Assembly (NCBI GenBank): GCA_031290955.1
Contig: JAISLJ010000032.1
Coordinates: 1 to 17,738, forward strand
Origin: Zoogloeaceae bacterium
Lineage (GTDB): Bacteria > Pseudomonadota > Gammaproteobacteria > Burkholderiales > Rhodocyclaceae
Reading direction: 5' to 3'
DNA: 17,738 nucleotides
Shown here: positions 1-7,800 of the stretch, in pieces
Numbering within the stretch: the first letter of the stretch is position 1
How the letters are laid out: each line of letters begins with the position of its first letter
The notes under the pieces: model-generated
Seen by the model: only the letters and a program-made list of their open reading frames with translations
The model's database searches: none
What the model was told of the DNA's origin: nothing
Made by a program: the position numbers and the translations under genes

Positions 1-104
1 ACCTTCTTGCCGGCTTCAGCCAACGCCGCCACCAGATTTTGCGTGGTGGTGGATTTGCCGATGCCGCCCTTGCCATAAATGGCGCATTGACGCAGTTTTG
101 CCAT
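1..104 (-). CDS. nifH: Nitrogenase iron protein NifH, N-terminal 34 codons (runs off left edge)
   Basis: The minus strand from position 104 encodes a peptide beginning MAKLRQCAIYGKGGIGKS, the N-terminus typical of NifH. It includes the P-loop GKGGIGKST that binds MgATP. NifH is the homodimeric 4Fe-4S dinitrogenase reductase that passes electrons to the MoFe protein (NifDK) in the cytoplasm. An AAGGAG ribosome-binding site sits 8 bases before the ATG. The cluster-ligand cysteines and the arginine that DraT modifies lie outside the window. nifDK would be expected further left, but this cannot be seen. The divergent draT and the -24/-12 promoter upstream support nifH over the related light-independent protochlorophyllide reductase subunits BchL/ChlL. 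Confidence 0.95.
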   Translation of the reverse strand, partial: MAKLRQCAIYGKGGIGKSTTTQNLVAALAEAGKK

Positions 105-138
105 GGTGTAATCTCCTTCAAAAGAATCAGTCACAGGA

Positions 139-158
139 CAATCAAACAAATCTGATTG
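139..158 (-). other. Small inverted repeat in nifH leader
   Basis: CAATCA and TGATTG form a perfect 6-bp stem with an 8-base loop inside the predicted nifH 5' untranslated leader. It could be a weak RNA hairpin or chance; there is no T-run to make it a terminator. Confidence 0.2.
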
Positions 159-172
159 ATCGCCCATCTTTG

Positions 173-188
173 AGCACGATGTGTGCCA
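173..188 (-). promoter_or_regulatory. Sigma54 (-24/-12) promoter of nifH
   Basis: Read on the minus strand this is TGGCACACATCGTGCT. The invariant GG (-24) and GC (-12) are separated by exactly ten bases, as sigma54 holoenzyme requires. The -24 half TGGCAC is a full match to the consensus and the -12 half is close (GTGC for TTGC). Transcription would start near position 162, leaving a leader of about 58 bases before the nifH start codon. The inference is strengthened by the adjacent nifH and the NifA-type site further upstream. Confidence 0.85.
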
Positions 189-258
189 GTTCTGAAAAAC
201 GCTGGTAACTGACTGATTTCACAGAAAATCAACACAAAAACTGCGGAGGAGACACGCA

Positions 259-1179
259 ATGGAACACGACAATGCCTCATCGTTTTGTCGGGCTTGGAAC
301 AAAAATCCCACAGGAACACATTCCGGGGCGAAGAAGCCGGGGCACAACGCAGAGGATGCCATCCGCCTGCCGGAGACGGCCTGCCTGCCGATCAACCGCT
401 GCAACCTGCCCGCCGCCATCCTGGGAAGTCTTGCCTACCAGAAGGCCCCGCTGCCGCTGGAACTCGATGGCGTCCGGGAACTGCACCGCGACCTTTTCCG
501 GCGGCTGGAGGCCACGCCACACGCAAAGGCGCGCGCCGAAGTTTTCCGCGATTACATGACGGTACATTTCCGTCTGGAACATCTGGAGGAAGCGGGCCTT
601 GCAACAGGCACGGCGGGCGCCAAGGCGAGCCGTGCCCGGACCAATTACATGAGCCTGATCCGCGGCTGGTGTTTCGATGCGAACGGGCACGAGGGCGCGG
701 CGCTGAAGGGCTGGGTTGAATCCCGCTTTGGCCTTCTGCCGCGCTATCACGGCGGCCTCCTGCGCGCGCCGGAAGACGAGGCCCACCGGCGTTATCGGCG
801 CATCCAGGCACAGATGTGCTACGGCGCCAACGCGCTGGAAGCCCAGCTTGATCTCGTCTATGCCTATTGCCAATATGAATTTGCCCGCGCCCATCCGGAA
901 CAGACGCACCTGCAACTCTACCGGGGCGTGAATCGTCTGGAGGAGTACGAAATCCTGGGCGGCGCCCGCAAGGAACCCATCCTGCTGCTCAACAATCTCA
1001 GTTCCTGCACTGCCACCCGCGAGCGCGCCGAGGAATTCGGAGATCATATTCTCACGCTGGAAGCGCCGATTCCCAAGATCCTCTTCCACTGCCAGCTCCT
1101 GCCCTTCATCCTGAAAAGCGAGGACGAATTCCTGCTGATCGGCGGCCTCTACCGAACGCAGTGCTCACATTGGCCATGA
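259..1179 (+). CDS. draT: NAD(+)--dinitrogen-reductase ADP-ribosyltransferase DraT
   Basis: This cytoplasmic enzyme transfers ADP-ribose from NAD+ to an arginine of NifH and so inactivates nitrogenase on ammonium or energy shift. The 306-residue product matches the DraT family in the run from about residue 44 (INRCNLPAAILGSL). It also carries YRGVNR (221-226), a serine/threonine-rich NNLSSCT stretch (245-251) and a C-terminal acidic EDEF (288-291), which fit the arginine, serine and glutamate elements of ADP-ribosyltransferases. The ATG at 259 has a strong GGAGGAG site eight bases upstream, and no other in-frame ATG, GTG or TTG precedes the conserved part. The first ~43 residues are poorly conserved, low in hydrophobics, and contain the putative NifA site. 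draG, the hydrolase that reverses the modification and often follows draT, is not in this window. Confidence 0.93.
   Translation: MEHDNASSFCRAWNKNPTGTHSGAKKPGHNAEDAIRLPETACLPINRCNLPAAILGSLAYQKAPLPLELDGVRELHRDLFRRLEATPHAKARAEVFRDYMTVHFRLEHLEEAGLATGTAGAKASRARTNYMSLIRGWCFDANGHEGAALKGWVESRFGLLPRYHGGLLRAPEDEAHRRYRRIQAQMCYGANALEAQLDLVYAYCQYEFARAHPEQTHLQLYRGVNRLEEYEILGGARKEPILLLNNLSSCTATRERAEEFGDHILTLEAPIPKILFHCQLLPFILKSEDEFLLIGGLYRTQCSHWP
286..301. promoter_or_regulatory. NifA upstream activator site (TGT-N10-ACA) inside draT
   Basis: TGT at 286-288 and ACA at 299-301 are separated by ten bases and flanked symmetrically by T and A runs (TTTTGT ... ACAAAA). This matches the NifA enhancer consensus. 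Its centre lies about 130 bases upstream of the predicted nifH start site, within the usual range for NifA enhancers. It overlaps codons 10-15 of draT, so coding and regulatory functions would share these bases. No second TGT-N10-ACA site was seen in the 105-258 spacer. Confidence 0.65.
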
Positions 1180-1311
1180 TTGACTGGACATTTCCCGAAC
1201 GCATGCAGGTGTTCCTGAAGAGATGATCAGGACTTCTCTGGCGCACAGGATCAGGGCTGGGCAGTTACAATACGTTCCTTCCCCTACAAGAACTCGGATC
1301 CTTCCTGCCCC

Positions 1312-2520
1312 ATGTTGAAACGAATCGATGTCGCACATTTGAAGACTGGGATGTTCATCCAGGAGTTTTGTGGTTCCTGGATGTACCACCCGTTCTGGCG
1401 CTCCAATTTCATGCTCTCGGAAGCGGAGGATTTGCGCCGCATCCGCGAGAGCGCCCTGAAGGAAGTCTGGATCGACACCCGGCGCGGCCTGGATGTGGAT
1501 GCGGGCAAGGAGGCGGAAAGGGCGGAGCATGTCATCCCGTCGCCCCCGCCGCCGCGAAAGGCGGAGGTTCGTCCGGCCTCCCTGCGCGAGGAAGTGGCGC
1601 GCGCGGCGAAGATTTGCGCCCGGGCGAAGGAATCGGTCACGTCCATGTTCATGGAGGCGCGCATGGGCAACGCCATCGAGGCCGAACAGGCCGAACCGCT
1701 TGTGCATGAGATTTCCAATTCCGTGCAGAGGAACCCCGGCGCGCTCATCAGCCTTGCCCGTCTGAAGACTGCGGACAACTACACCTACATGCACTCGATT
1801 GCCGTGTGCGCCCTGATGATCGCTCTTGCGCGGCAGATGCAGTTCGACGAGGCGCAGACCAAGAATGCCGGGCTGGCCGGGCTGATCCACGATGTGGGCA
1901 AGATGCGCATCCCGCTGGAAATCCTGAACAAGAACGGCAAGCTCACCGACGAGGAATTCGCGCTCATGAAAACCCATCCCGCCGAGGGCTATCGCATCCT
2001 GCAAGACAGCAGCGCCGTCGCCCCGGAAGTCATGGACGTTTGTCTCGCGCACCACGAGAAGCTGGACGGCACGGGCTATCCCCAGGGACTGAAGGGCGAG
2101 GGGATCAGCCTTTTTGCCCGCATGAGCGCCATCTGCGACGTCTATGACGCCATTACCTCCGCGCGCCCGTACAAGAGCGGCTGGGACCCGGCAGAATCCC
2201 TGCACAAGATGTCCGAATGGAAGGGGCATCTGGACATGTACCTGTTCCGCGCCTTCGTGAAAAGCCTGGGGATTTATCCCATTGGCTCGCTTGTGCGCCT
2301 GAAGAGCGGACGCCTGGGTGTGGTGACCGAGCAAAACCCGGCCTCACTGCTCACGCCCAGGGTGAAGGTTTTTTTCTCCACGAAATCCCAAAGCCGCCTT
2401 CCCCCCGAACAAATCGACCTTGCCCGCCCCGGCTGCCCGGAAAAAATCATCTCGCGCGAAGAGCCGGAAAACTGGAATTTTCAGGACCTGGACGATCTCT
2501 GGGTGATTCCGGCGCATTGA
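1312..2520 (+). CDS. HD-GYP domain cyclic-di-GMP phosphodiesterase with DUF3391-like N-terminus
   Basis: The predicted 402-residue cytoplasmic protein probably hydrolyses cyclic-di-GMP and so promotes motility over biofilm growth. Residues 1-~65 (LKRIDVAHLKTGMFI...) resemble the DUF3391 domain often found before HD-GYP modules. A proline-rich, charged linker covers about 75-90. The catalytic domain spans about 140-310, with H161, the metal-binding HD pair H193-D194 in LIHDVGK, KTHP at 220-223, and the diagnostic HHEKLDGTGYP at 247-257. All expected metal ligands are visible, so it is likely active. The tail (from ~320) may be a small beta-rich domain. The ATG at 1312 has only a weak ribosome-binding site. 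A TACAAT at 1266-1271 is a possible -10 box without a good -35. It follows draT by 132 bases and has no evident link to nitrogen fixation. Confidence 0.9.
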   Translation: MLKRIDVAHLKTGMFIQEFCGSWMYHPFWRSNFMLSEAEDLRRIRESALKEVWIDTRRGLDVDAGKEAERAEHVIPSPPPPRKAEVRPASLREEVARAAKICARAKESVTSMFMEARMGNAIEAEQAEPLVHEISNSVQRNPGALISLARLKTADNYTYMHSIAVCALMIALARQMQFDEAQTKNAGLAGLIHDVGKMRIPLEILNKNGKLTDEEFALMKTHPAEGYRILQDSSAVAPEVMDVCLAHHEKLDGTGYPQGLKGEGISLFARMSAICDVYDAITSARPYKSGWDPAESLHKMSEWKGHLDMYLFRAFVKSLGIYPIGSLVRLKSGRLGVVTEQNPASLLTPRVKVFFSTKSQSRLPPEQIDLARPGCPEKIISREEPENWNFQDLDDLWVIPAH

Positions 2521-2551
2521 GGGGAGGGGATCGGAAGGTACGCTTCTCCCC
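2521..2551 (+). terminator. Possible hairpin after the HD-GYP gene
   Basis: GGGGAG immediately after the stop codon can pair with CTCCCC at 2546-2551 across a 19-base loop. No T-run follows, so intrinsic termination is doubtful; it may only cap the transcript. Confidence 0.25.
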
Positions 2552-2790
2552 GTCCGGACTCAACGCGGCGTACCAAATTTCATACCAGCCGACGATGGGC
2601 AGCTGGTCAATCATCGACTTTGCGGCCTCTCGCCATCAGCATCCGCTCGACCATCCATGGCGCGTCTGGATATTTGCGCAGCCGGATCGGACGATCCGAG
2701 CGCGATGGCACGAGGGCTTGACCACTTCAATTCCGATTCCGAAATGCCCATTTTTCGGACTGGATGTATATTTTTCACTTGATTGCCGGG
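2552..2790. other. Unassigned spacer; possible decayed 3' part of the neighbouring minus-strand gene
   Basis: I see no plus-strand gene here. On the minus strand a second frame stays open from 2920 to its stop at 2636. It overlaps the end of the small unknown gene to its right. Its translation around GEKYLTQRVARIFREVVELL looks more protein-like than the last 25 residues of that gene, so this may be the original C-terminal part split off by a frameshift. A small stem (TCCGAAA at 2738-2744 with TTTCGGA at 2753-2759) lies inside it. Confidence 0.3.
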
Positions 2791-3090
2791 TTAATAACTC
2801 CACCACCTCTCTGAAAATCCTCGCCACGCGCTGGGTGAGATATTTCTCTCCAACGAGCCGAATTTGCGTGACCAGCCAAGGTCCATTTTCTCGCGTCCCA
2901 GCATATTGACAACGATCCATCGTGTTTCGTCGTCATCAATGTACGCGCCGCCAATTGCGTCTGGCGGTATATCCGCAGCGTCGGATGCCCGGATGAATTT
3001 TACTCGCATTCCAGAGGAATGGACGGCTGCTGCGTTTTTGATATCCAGCGTCCATTTTCGACGCCAGTTCCGGTTTGGGTGATTTACCAT
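2791..3090 (-). CDS. Hypothetical protein, possibly frameshifted near its C-terminus
   Basis: I do not recognise this 99-residue product. It begins MVNHPNRNWRRKW and is basic and tryptophan-rich at the start. An acidic patch (YIDDDETRW) lies in the middle, and the last residues (ERWWSY) look odd. The ATG at 3090 is favoured because AGGAG lies six bases upstream; a longer reading frame up to 3153 has no comparable site. It is divergent from the SPOR-like gene and convergent with the HD-GYP gene. No membrane segment or known motif is seen. A change of frame after about residue 70 would join it to the open frame that ends at 2636. Confidence 0.5.
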   Translation of the reverse strand: MVNHPNRNWRRKWTLDIKNAAAVHSSGMRVKFIRASDAADIPPDAIGGAYIDDDETRWIVVNMLGREKMDLGWSRKFGSLERNISPSAWRGFSERWWSY

Positions 3091-3260
3091 CCTGTGCTCC
3101 TCGATCCTGAAAAATGAAGTTCCGGTCGCCATCCCTTGCCCGGCCTCGTCCAAAAAAGCGAAATGCGATTGCCCCGGGAGGCGGCGGGCCTCGTGCCTTC
3201 TCTTCGCCGATCCCTGCTATCATGTTGACCCTTCGCTTTCATGGCGGGATGTGTCCGATC

Positions 3261-4094
3261 ATGCGCTTCTTGGTGTTTTTCCTGGTGGTTGCCAACCTGC
3301 TCCTGTTCGCCTACGCGCAGGACTATCTGGGCGCGCGCGTCTCGCCGGATCGCGAGCGGCTACAGGCGCAACTCAATTCCGGGGAAATCCGGGTGCTGGC
3401 GCGGAGAAAACCGCCGATGACGGAACTTCTCAAGGGATCGCCCGACACAGGGAATGGCCCTGACGCGGGAAGCGCCTCCGAAACACCAACGCCCGTTGTG
3501 CCGCCTGCCGGGGCTTCCCCTTCTTCCACCGTGCACTCCCCTGCGGTCGCGCCACCGCCCGCGCTGCCCGCTGTTTCTGCCAACGCCGCGCCGCCGCCCG
3601 TTGCGTCCGCTGCGCCGCAAGGAAGCGCGGCTCCGCCCGCCGTTGTGCCCACGCCCGTCAGCGGCAAGACGGCCTGCCTCCTCTTTTCCACGCCCTCCCC
3701 CGAAGTCGCCGAGCAGATCGGCGCACAGGCTTCCCGCGTCGGCTTGCGCATCACCGTGCGCAGCGAGGGCGCCTGGTGGGTCTTCATCCCGCCGCTTTCC
3801 GACCGGCAAGCCGCCGTCCGGAAGGTGGGGGAACTGAAGAACCTGGGTGTGGCGGAATCCTTCATCATCAATGACGGGCCGCAACGCTTTGCGATTTCCC
3901 TGGGTGTTTTTTCCCGCGCGGAAACGGCGCAAGCCTATCTCGCCCGCCTGCGGGAAAAAGGCGTGCGCAGCGCCCAGGCCGGGCCGCGCCTGACCGAAAA
4001 ATCGCATCAACTGGAAGTGCGCGGCGACGCCCTCGCGCTCGTCCCCCTGCGCCTCAACCAGCCCGCTGGCGTGACCAGCCAGGATTGCCCGTAG
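3261..4094 (+). CDS. Membrane-anchored SPOR-like domain protein
   Basis: The product has 277 residues. Residues 2-18 form a hydrophobic helix (RFLVFFLVVANLLLFAYA) that would anchor the protein in the inner membrane, or might be cleaved after AYA. A linker very rich in proline, alanine and serine spans about 62-135. A C-terminal domain of about 137-255 has alternating strands and helices of SPOR type, notably WWVFIPPLSDRQAAVRKV and FAISLGVFSRAETAQAYL. SPOR domains bind denuded glycan strands of septal peptidoglycan, so a periplasmic cell-wall role is inferred. I chose the ATG at 3261 because the hydrophobic segment follows directly. An in-frame ATG at 3249 would add four residues, and the longer frame from 3114 adds a charged leader that looks non-coding. 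A TGCTATCAT at 3215-3223 could be an extended -10 box. The stop codon abuts the coaE start. Confidence 0.75.
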   Translation: MRFLVFFLVVANLLLFAYAQDYLGARVSPDRERLQAQLNSGEIRVLARRKPPMTELLKGSPDTGNGPDAGSASETPTPVVPPAGASPSSTVHSPAVAPPPALPAVSANAAPPPVASAAPQGSAAPPAVVPTPVSGKTACLLFSTPSPEVAEQIGAQASRVGLRITVRSEGAWWVFIPPLSDRQAAVRKVGELKNLGVAESFIINDGPQRFAISLGVFSRAETAQAYLARLREKGVRSAQAGPRLTEKSHQLEVRGDALALVPLRLNQPAGVTSQDCP

Positions 4095-4715
4095 ATGTTC
4101 GTTGTCGGACTCACCGGGGGCATCGGCAGCGGCAAGAGCACGGTTGCCGCGCTGTTCGCGCGCGCGGGCGGCGGCCTTGTGGATACCGACGAAATCGCGC
4201 ACCGGCTCACGGCCCCGGATGGCGCGGCGCTCCCCCACCTTACGGAAGCCTTCGGCCCCGGCATTCTCGATGCCACGGGCGTGCTGGATCGCGCTGCCCT
4301 GCGACGGCTGGCATTTTCCGACCCGCAGGCAAGAGCGCGTCTGGAAGGCATCCTGCATCCCATGATCCGCGAACGCGCCCAGACGGAAATCCGCGCCGCC
4401 GCCACGCCCTACGTGCTTCTCGCCGTTCCCCTGCTGCTGGAGACAGGCGGCAGGAACGCCTATGCCATCGACCGCCTCCTCGTCGTCGATTGCCCGGAAG
4501 AAACGCAACTGACCCGCGTCATGGCCCGCAGCGCCCTGACCCGCGCGGAAGCACAAGCCATCCTGGACGCCCAGATCGACCGAAACACCCGCCGCATGGC
4601 AGCGGACGACATCATCGAAAACCAGGGCACGCCAGAAGAACTGGAACCCATCGTGAATTGCCTGCACCAAAGCTACCTGGCTGCCGCCCGCCAGAAAAGA
4701 ACATCTGCCCTCTGA
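4095..4715 (+). CDS. coaE: Dephospho-CoA kinase
   Basis: CoaE phosphorylates the 3'-hydroxyl of dephospho-CoA with ATP, the last step of coenzyme A synthesis, in the cytosol. The 206-residue product has the normal family length. It starts MFVVGLTGGIGSGKST, a textbook P-loop at residues 8-16, followed by VDTDEIAH (about 31-38), the acidic segment that helps bind dephospho-CoA and Mg2+, and LHPMI (lid region). The ATG follows the stop codon of the upstream SPOR-like gene with no gap, which suggests translational coupling in a two-gene operon. Nothing unusual is seen in the catalytic residues. Confidence 0.95.
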   Translation: MFVVGLTGGIGSGKSTVAALFARAGGGLVDTDEIAHRLTAPDGAALPHLTEAFGPGILDATGVLDRAALRRLAFSDPQARARLEGILHPMIRERAQTEIRAAATPYVLLAVPLLLETGGRNAYAIDRLLVVDCPEETQLTRVMARSALTRAEAQAILDAQIDRNTRRMAADDIIENQGTPEELEPIVNCLHQSYLAAARQKRTSAL

Positions 4716-4752
4716 CAAGCGTAGCGTGTTTGCCCAACCGGGAGACTTCCGC

Positions 4753-4803
4753 AAGTTTTGTGCGTAGGGAATTTTGGGTGGGGGATTTCTGGTAGACTTG
4801 CCC
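4753..4803 (+). promoter_or_regulatory. Upstream block shared with the second WG gene (probable promoter)
   Basis: Two pieces recur upstream of the WG gene at 10636-12255: AAGTTTTGTGCG (4753-4764) and a 26-base identical stretch at 4778-4803, which begins GTGGGGGATTTC and ends TAGACTTGCCC. Conservation of non-coding bases between paralogs suggests a common promoter or regulator site. TAGACT (4793-4798) is a possible -10 box, but no convincing -35 is found at 16-18 bases. Confidence 0.55.
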
Positions 4804-4826
4804 GATTTTCATCAAGGAGTCTGATA

Positions 4827-7800
4827 ATGAACGTGTATCAGCTTTACCTGTTTGATCGTGCGCGGCATACGGGGATGATCCCGAAGGATGTGAAAGACAT
4901 TGATGTGGTGCGGCAGGCGGTGAAGACCCTGCTGACGGTGGAAGTGGGAGCCAATCCCCGCTTTGCGCGGCTGGGGGAATGCCTTTCGGAATACATGGAG
5001 CAGTTTCCGGCTTCCTTCCGTCTTTCTTGCGATCCGCGGGCGGAATTGGTGAACTGGGAGGGGGCCATCTGGCGGCCGGAGGTGGAAGCCGATGACGGGG
5101 AGGAATTCGCAAATGGCATGGAGGCTTTCTTCTCGGTGCTGTTTCCCCTGGCGCGGCGCTTGAAGCTGGATATCTACGATGCGATGCGGGGCGTTTATCT
5201 TCCGGCCAAGGGGCAGGCCGTGCCGCCAGAGGAAGGGCAGCGGTATCGGCTGGATTTTGATCCGGACGCGGCTGGCAATCCGTGGGCGATTCCGCCGCGC
5301 TTTGATCTTGCGAGGAAATTCGCCGCCAATGGGCTGGCGGCAGTCGAGATCAATGGCAAATGGGGATTCATTGATGAAAAAGGCGCGGAAGTCATTCCCC
5401 CGAATTTTGACTCTGTGGAGAGTTTTGCCGCCAATGGTCTGGCGCGGGTCAAGGTCAATGGCAAATGGGGATATCTCGACGCAAAGGGCAAGCTCGTCAT
5501 CGCGCCGCGTTTTTCCAATGTGAAAGACTTTACCGCCAATGGTCTTGCAGCCGTCCGTGTGGAGGGCAAGGAAGGCTATATCAATGAAAAGGGCGAGGAA
5601 GTCATTCCGCTACGTTACCGTGTTGCGTTTGATTTTGCCGCTAATGGATTTGCGCAAGTCGTGATCGACATGAAATGTGGTCTCATCAATGAAAAAGGTG
5701 AGGAAGTCGTCCCGGTTCGCTATGAGGATGTGCGGAATTTTTCCGAAAACGGTCTTGCATGCATCAAGATGAATGGAAAATATGGGTACATCAATACCAG
5801 AGGCGAGGAAGTGATTCCGCCGCGCTTTGACATGACCTGGGGCTTTTCCGCCAATGGCCTGGCGCTGGTTTATCTCTGCGAAAACGCGGGGGAAAATGCT
5901 CCGGCGTATTATGACGTTGTTGCGAATGCATGGGTCAAGGAGAATGGCAAATATGGCTTCATCAACGAAAGGGGCGAGGTAGTCATTCCGCTGCGCTTTG
6001 ATGACGCGGGAAACTTTGCTGCCAATGGTCTGGCGCGCGTCAAGGCCCATGAAAAACATGGTTTCATCAATGCGAAAGGCGAGATCGTCATTCCTCTGCG
6101 TTTTGACGACGCGGGCAGGTTTTGCGCCAATGGTTTGGCCCGAGTTGCGGTCAATGGAAAATATGGATTCATCAATGCGAAAGGCGAAGAGGTCATTCCG
6201 TTGCGCTTTGACAAAGCGGATTATTTTGTCGCCAATGGCCTGGCGCGGGTCAGCGTCAATGGCAAATGGGGTTTTATCAATGAAAAGGGCGAGGAGGTCA
6301 TTCCGCCGCGTTTTGACGGGGCGGAGAATTTTGCTTCCGCGCACGGCTACCTCGTTGAAAAAGACGAAGAAGCCCCGCCACATCTTTGGCTGGCAAGGGT
6401 CAAGATCGCAGGGAAAACTGCTTTCATCAACGCCAAGGGCGCGGTACTGCCGTATGACATGGATTGCGTTATTGTACGCGCCAATGGTCTGCTGTTGGCG
6501 GAGAAAAAATTATCCGGGCTGAAAAGGTGTGTTACCTATCTGAATGAAAAAGGCGAGGAAGTCATCCCCCTGCATTTCGATGATGCAGGAACCTTTGCCA
6601 CCAATGGGTTGGCCGTCGCCAGAATCGGCAACAAATGGGGCTACATTCGCGCGGAGATGCGCAAGGAAGCGGAGTTGCCCATTCATGAAGTGACGATTCC
6701 GGGGCTGGTGAAGATAGCGCGAAAAGACGTCCAGAATCATCCCATTCCCTGGGCGATTCCGCCGCGTTTTGACGAGGCGTATGCATTTGCCACCAATGGA
6801 TTAGCATTTGTCAAGGTCGATGCTAAATGGGGCGTCATTAATGAAAGGGGCAAGGAAGTCATTTCGCCGCGCTTTAATGATGTGAGGCGGGGGTGGCCTA
6901 TATCTATGTGGACACCAGAATGTTTCGGGCTATGGGTTCAGGGGCTGGCATGGGTCGCGGCCAACGGCAAATGGGGTTGCATCAACGAAAAATGCGAGGA
7001 GGTCGTTCCGCTGCGTTTTGATGCCGCAGGATATTTTTATAATAACGGCTTGATTCCGGTTGCGATCAATCACAAATGGGGTTATGTCGACGAAAGAGGC
7101 AAGGAAGCGATTCCTCTGCATTTTGACGGCGCAGGGGATTTTTCTGCCAACGGGCTGGCATGGGTCAAGGTCAATGACAAATATGGCTACATCAACAAAA
7201 AGGGGGAACATGTTATTCCGCCGCGCTTTGACGAGGCGGAGAATTTTTCCGCCAATGGTTTGGCGTGCATCAAAGTCAATGACAAAAAAGGATACATCAA
7301 CGAAAAAGGGGAAGAAGTGATTCCCCCACGTTTTGACATCGCATTCAGTTTTGCCGCCAATGGCTTGGCAATAGTTCGTGCAGGAGATATCAAAAATGGC
7401 AAATGGGGCTATATCAACGCAAGAGGAGAAGAAGTCATTCCGCTGCGTTTTGATTTTGTTAATGATTTTGCCGCCAATGGCTTGGCGCTTGTCAAAGTCA
7501 ATCGCCAATATGGGTACATCAATGAGAGAGGCGAGGAAGTCATTCCATTGCGTTTCGACTTTGCGAGCGAATTTTCGGGGGACTTTTACAACGCCACTGG
7601 TTTGACGTGGGTCGAGATTGATGAGTCCATCTTCACTGGCAAAAAAATTGGTTTCATCAATGCCAAGGGCGAGTATGTTATCCCGCCGCGTTCCATCCCG
7701 TTCTTTGAACTGTGCTCCAATGGCTTGATCTTGGTGGAAAGAAGGGGGCAATCCAGTTTCATCAATGCCAAGGGAGAAGAAGTCATCCCGCCATGTTTTG

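Noticed and set aside
225..245. IHF site between the NifA site and the nifH promoter
   Set aside because: AATCAACACAAAAA matches the first half of the consensus (WATCAA) but lacks the TTR part at the right distance, so I do not call it.
277..1089. Long open frame on the minus strand opposite draT
   Set aside because: It is antisense to a well-supported draT, has no ribosome-binding site and no recognisable motif. Long antisense frames are common in GC-rich genes.
1165..2334. 389-codon minus-strand frame opposite the HD-GYP gene
   Set aside because: The plus-strand product carries all HD-GYP motifs; the minus-strand translation is a low-complexity shadow.
2738..2759. Intrinsic terminator (TCCGAAA / TTTCGGA)
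   Set aside because: The stem is short and AT-rich and the following T-run is distant and interrupted.
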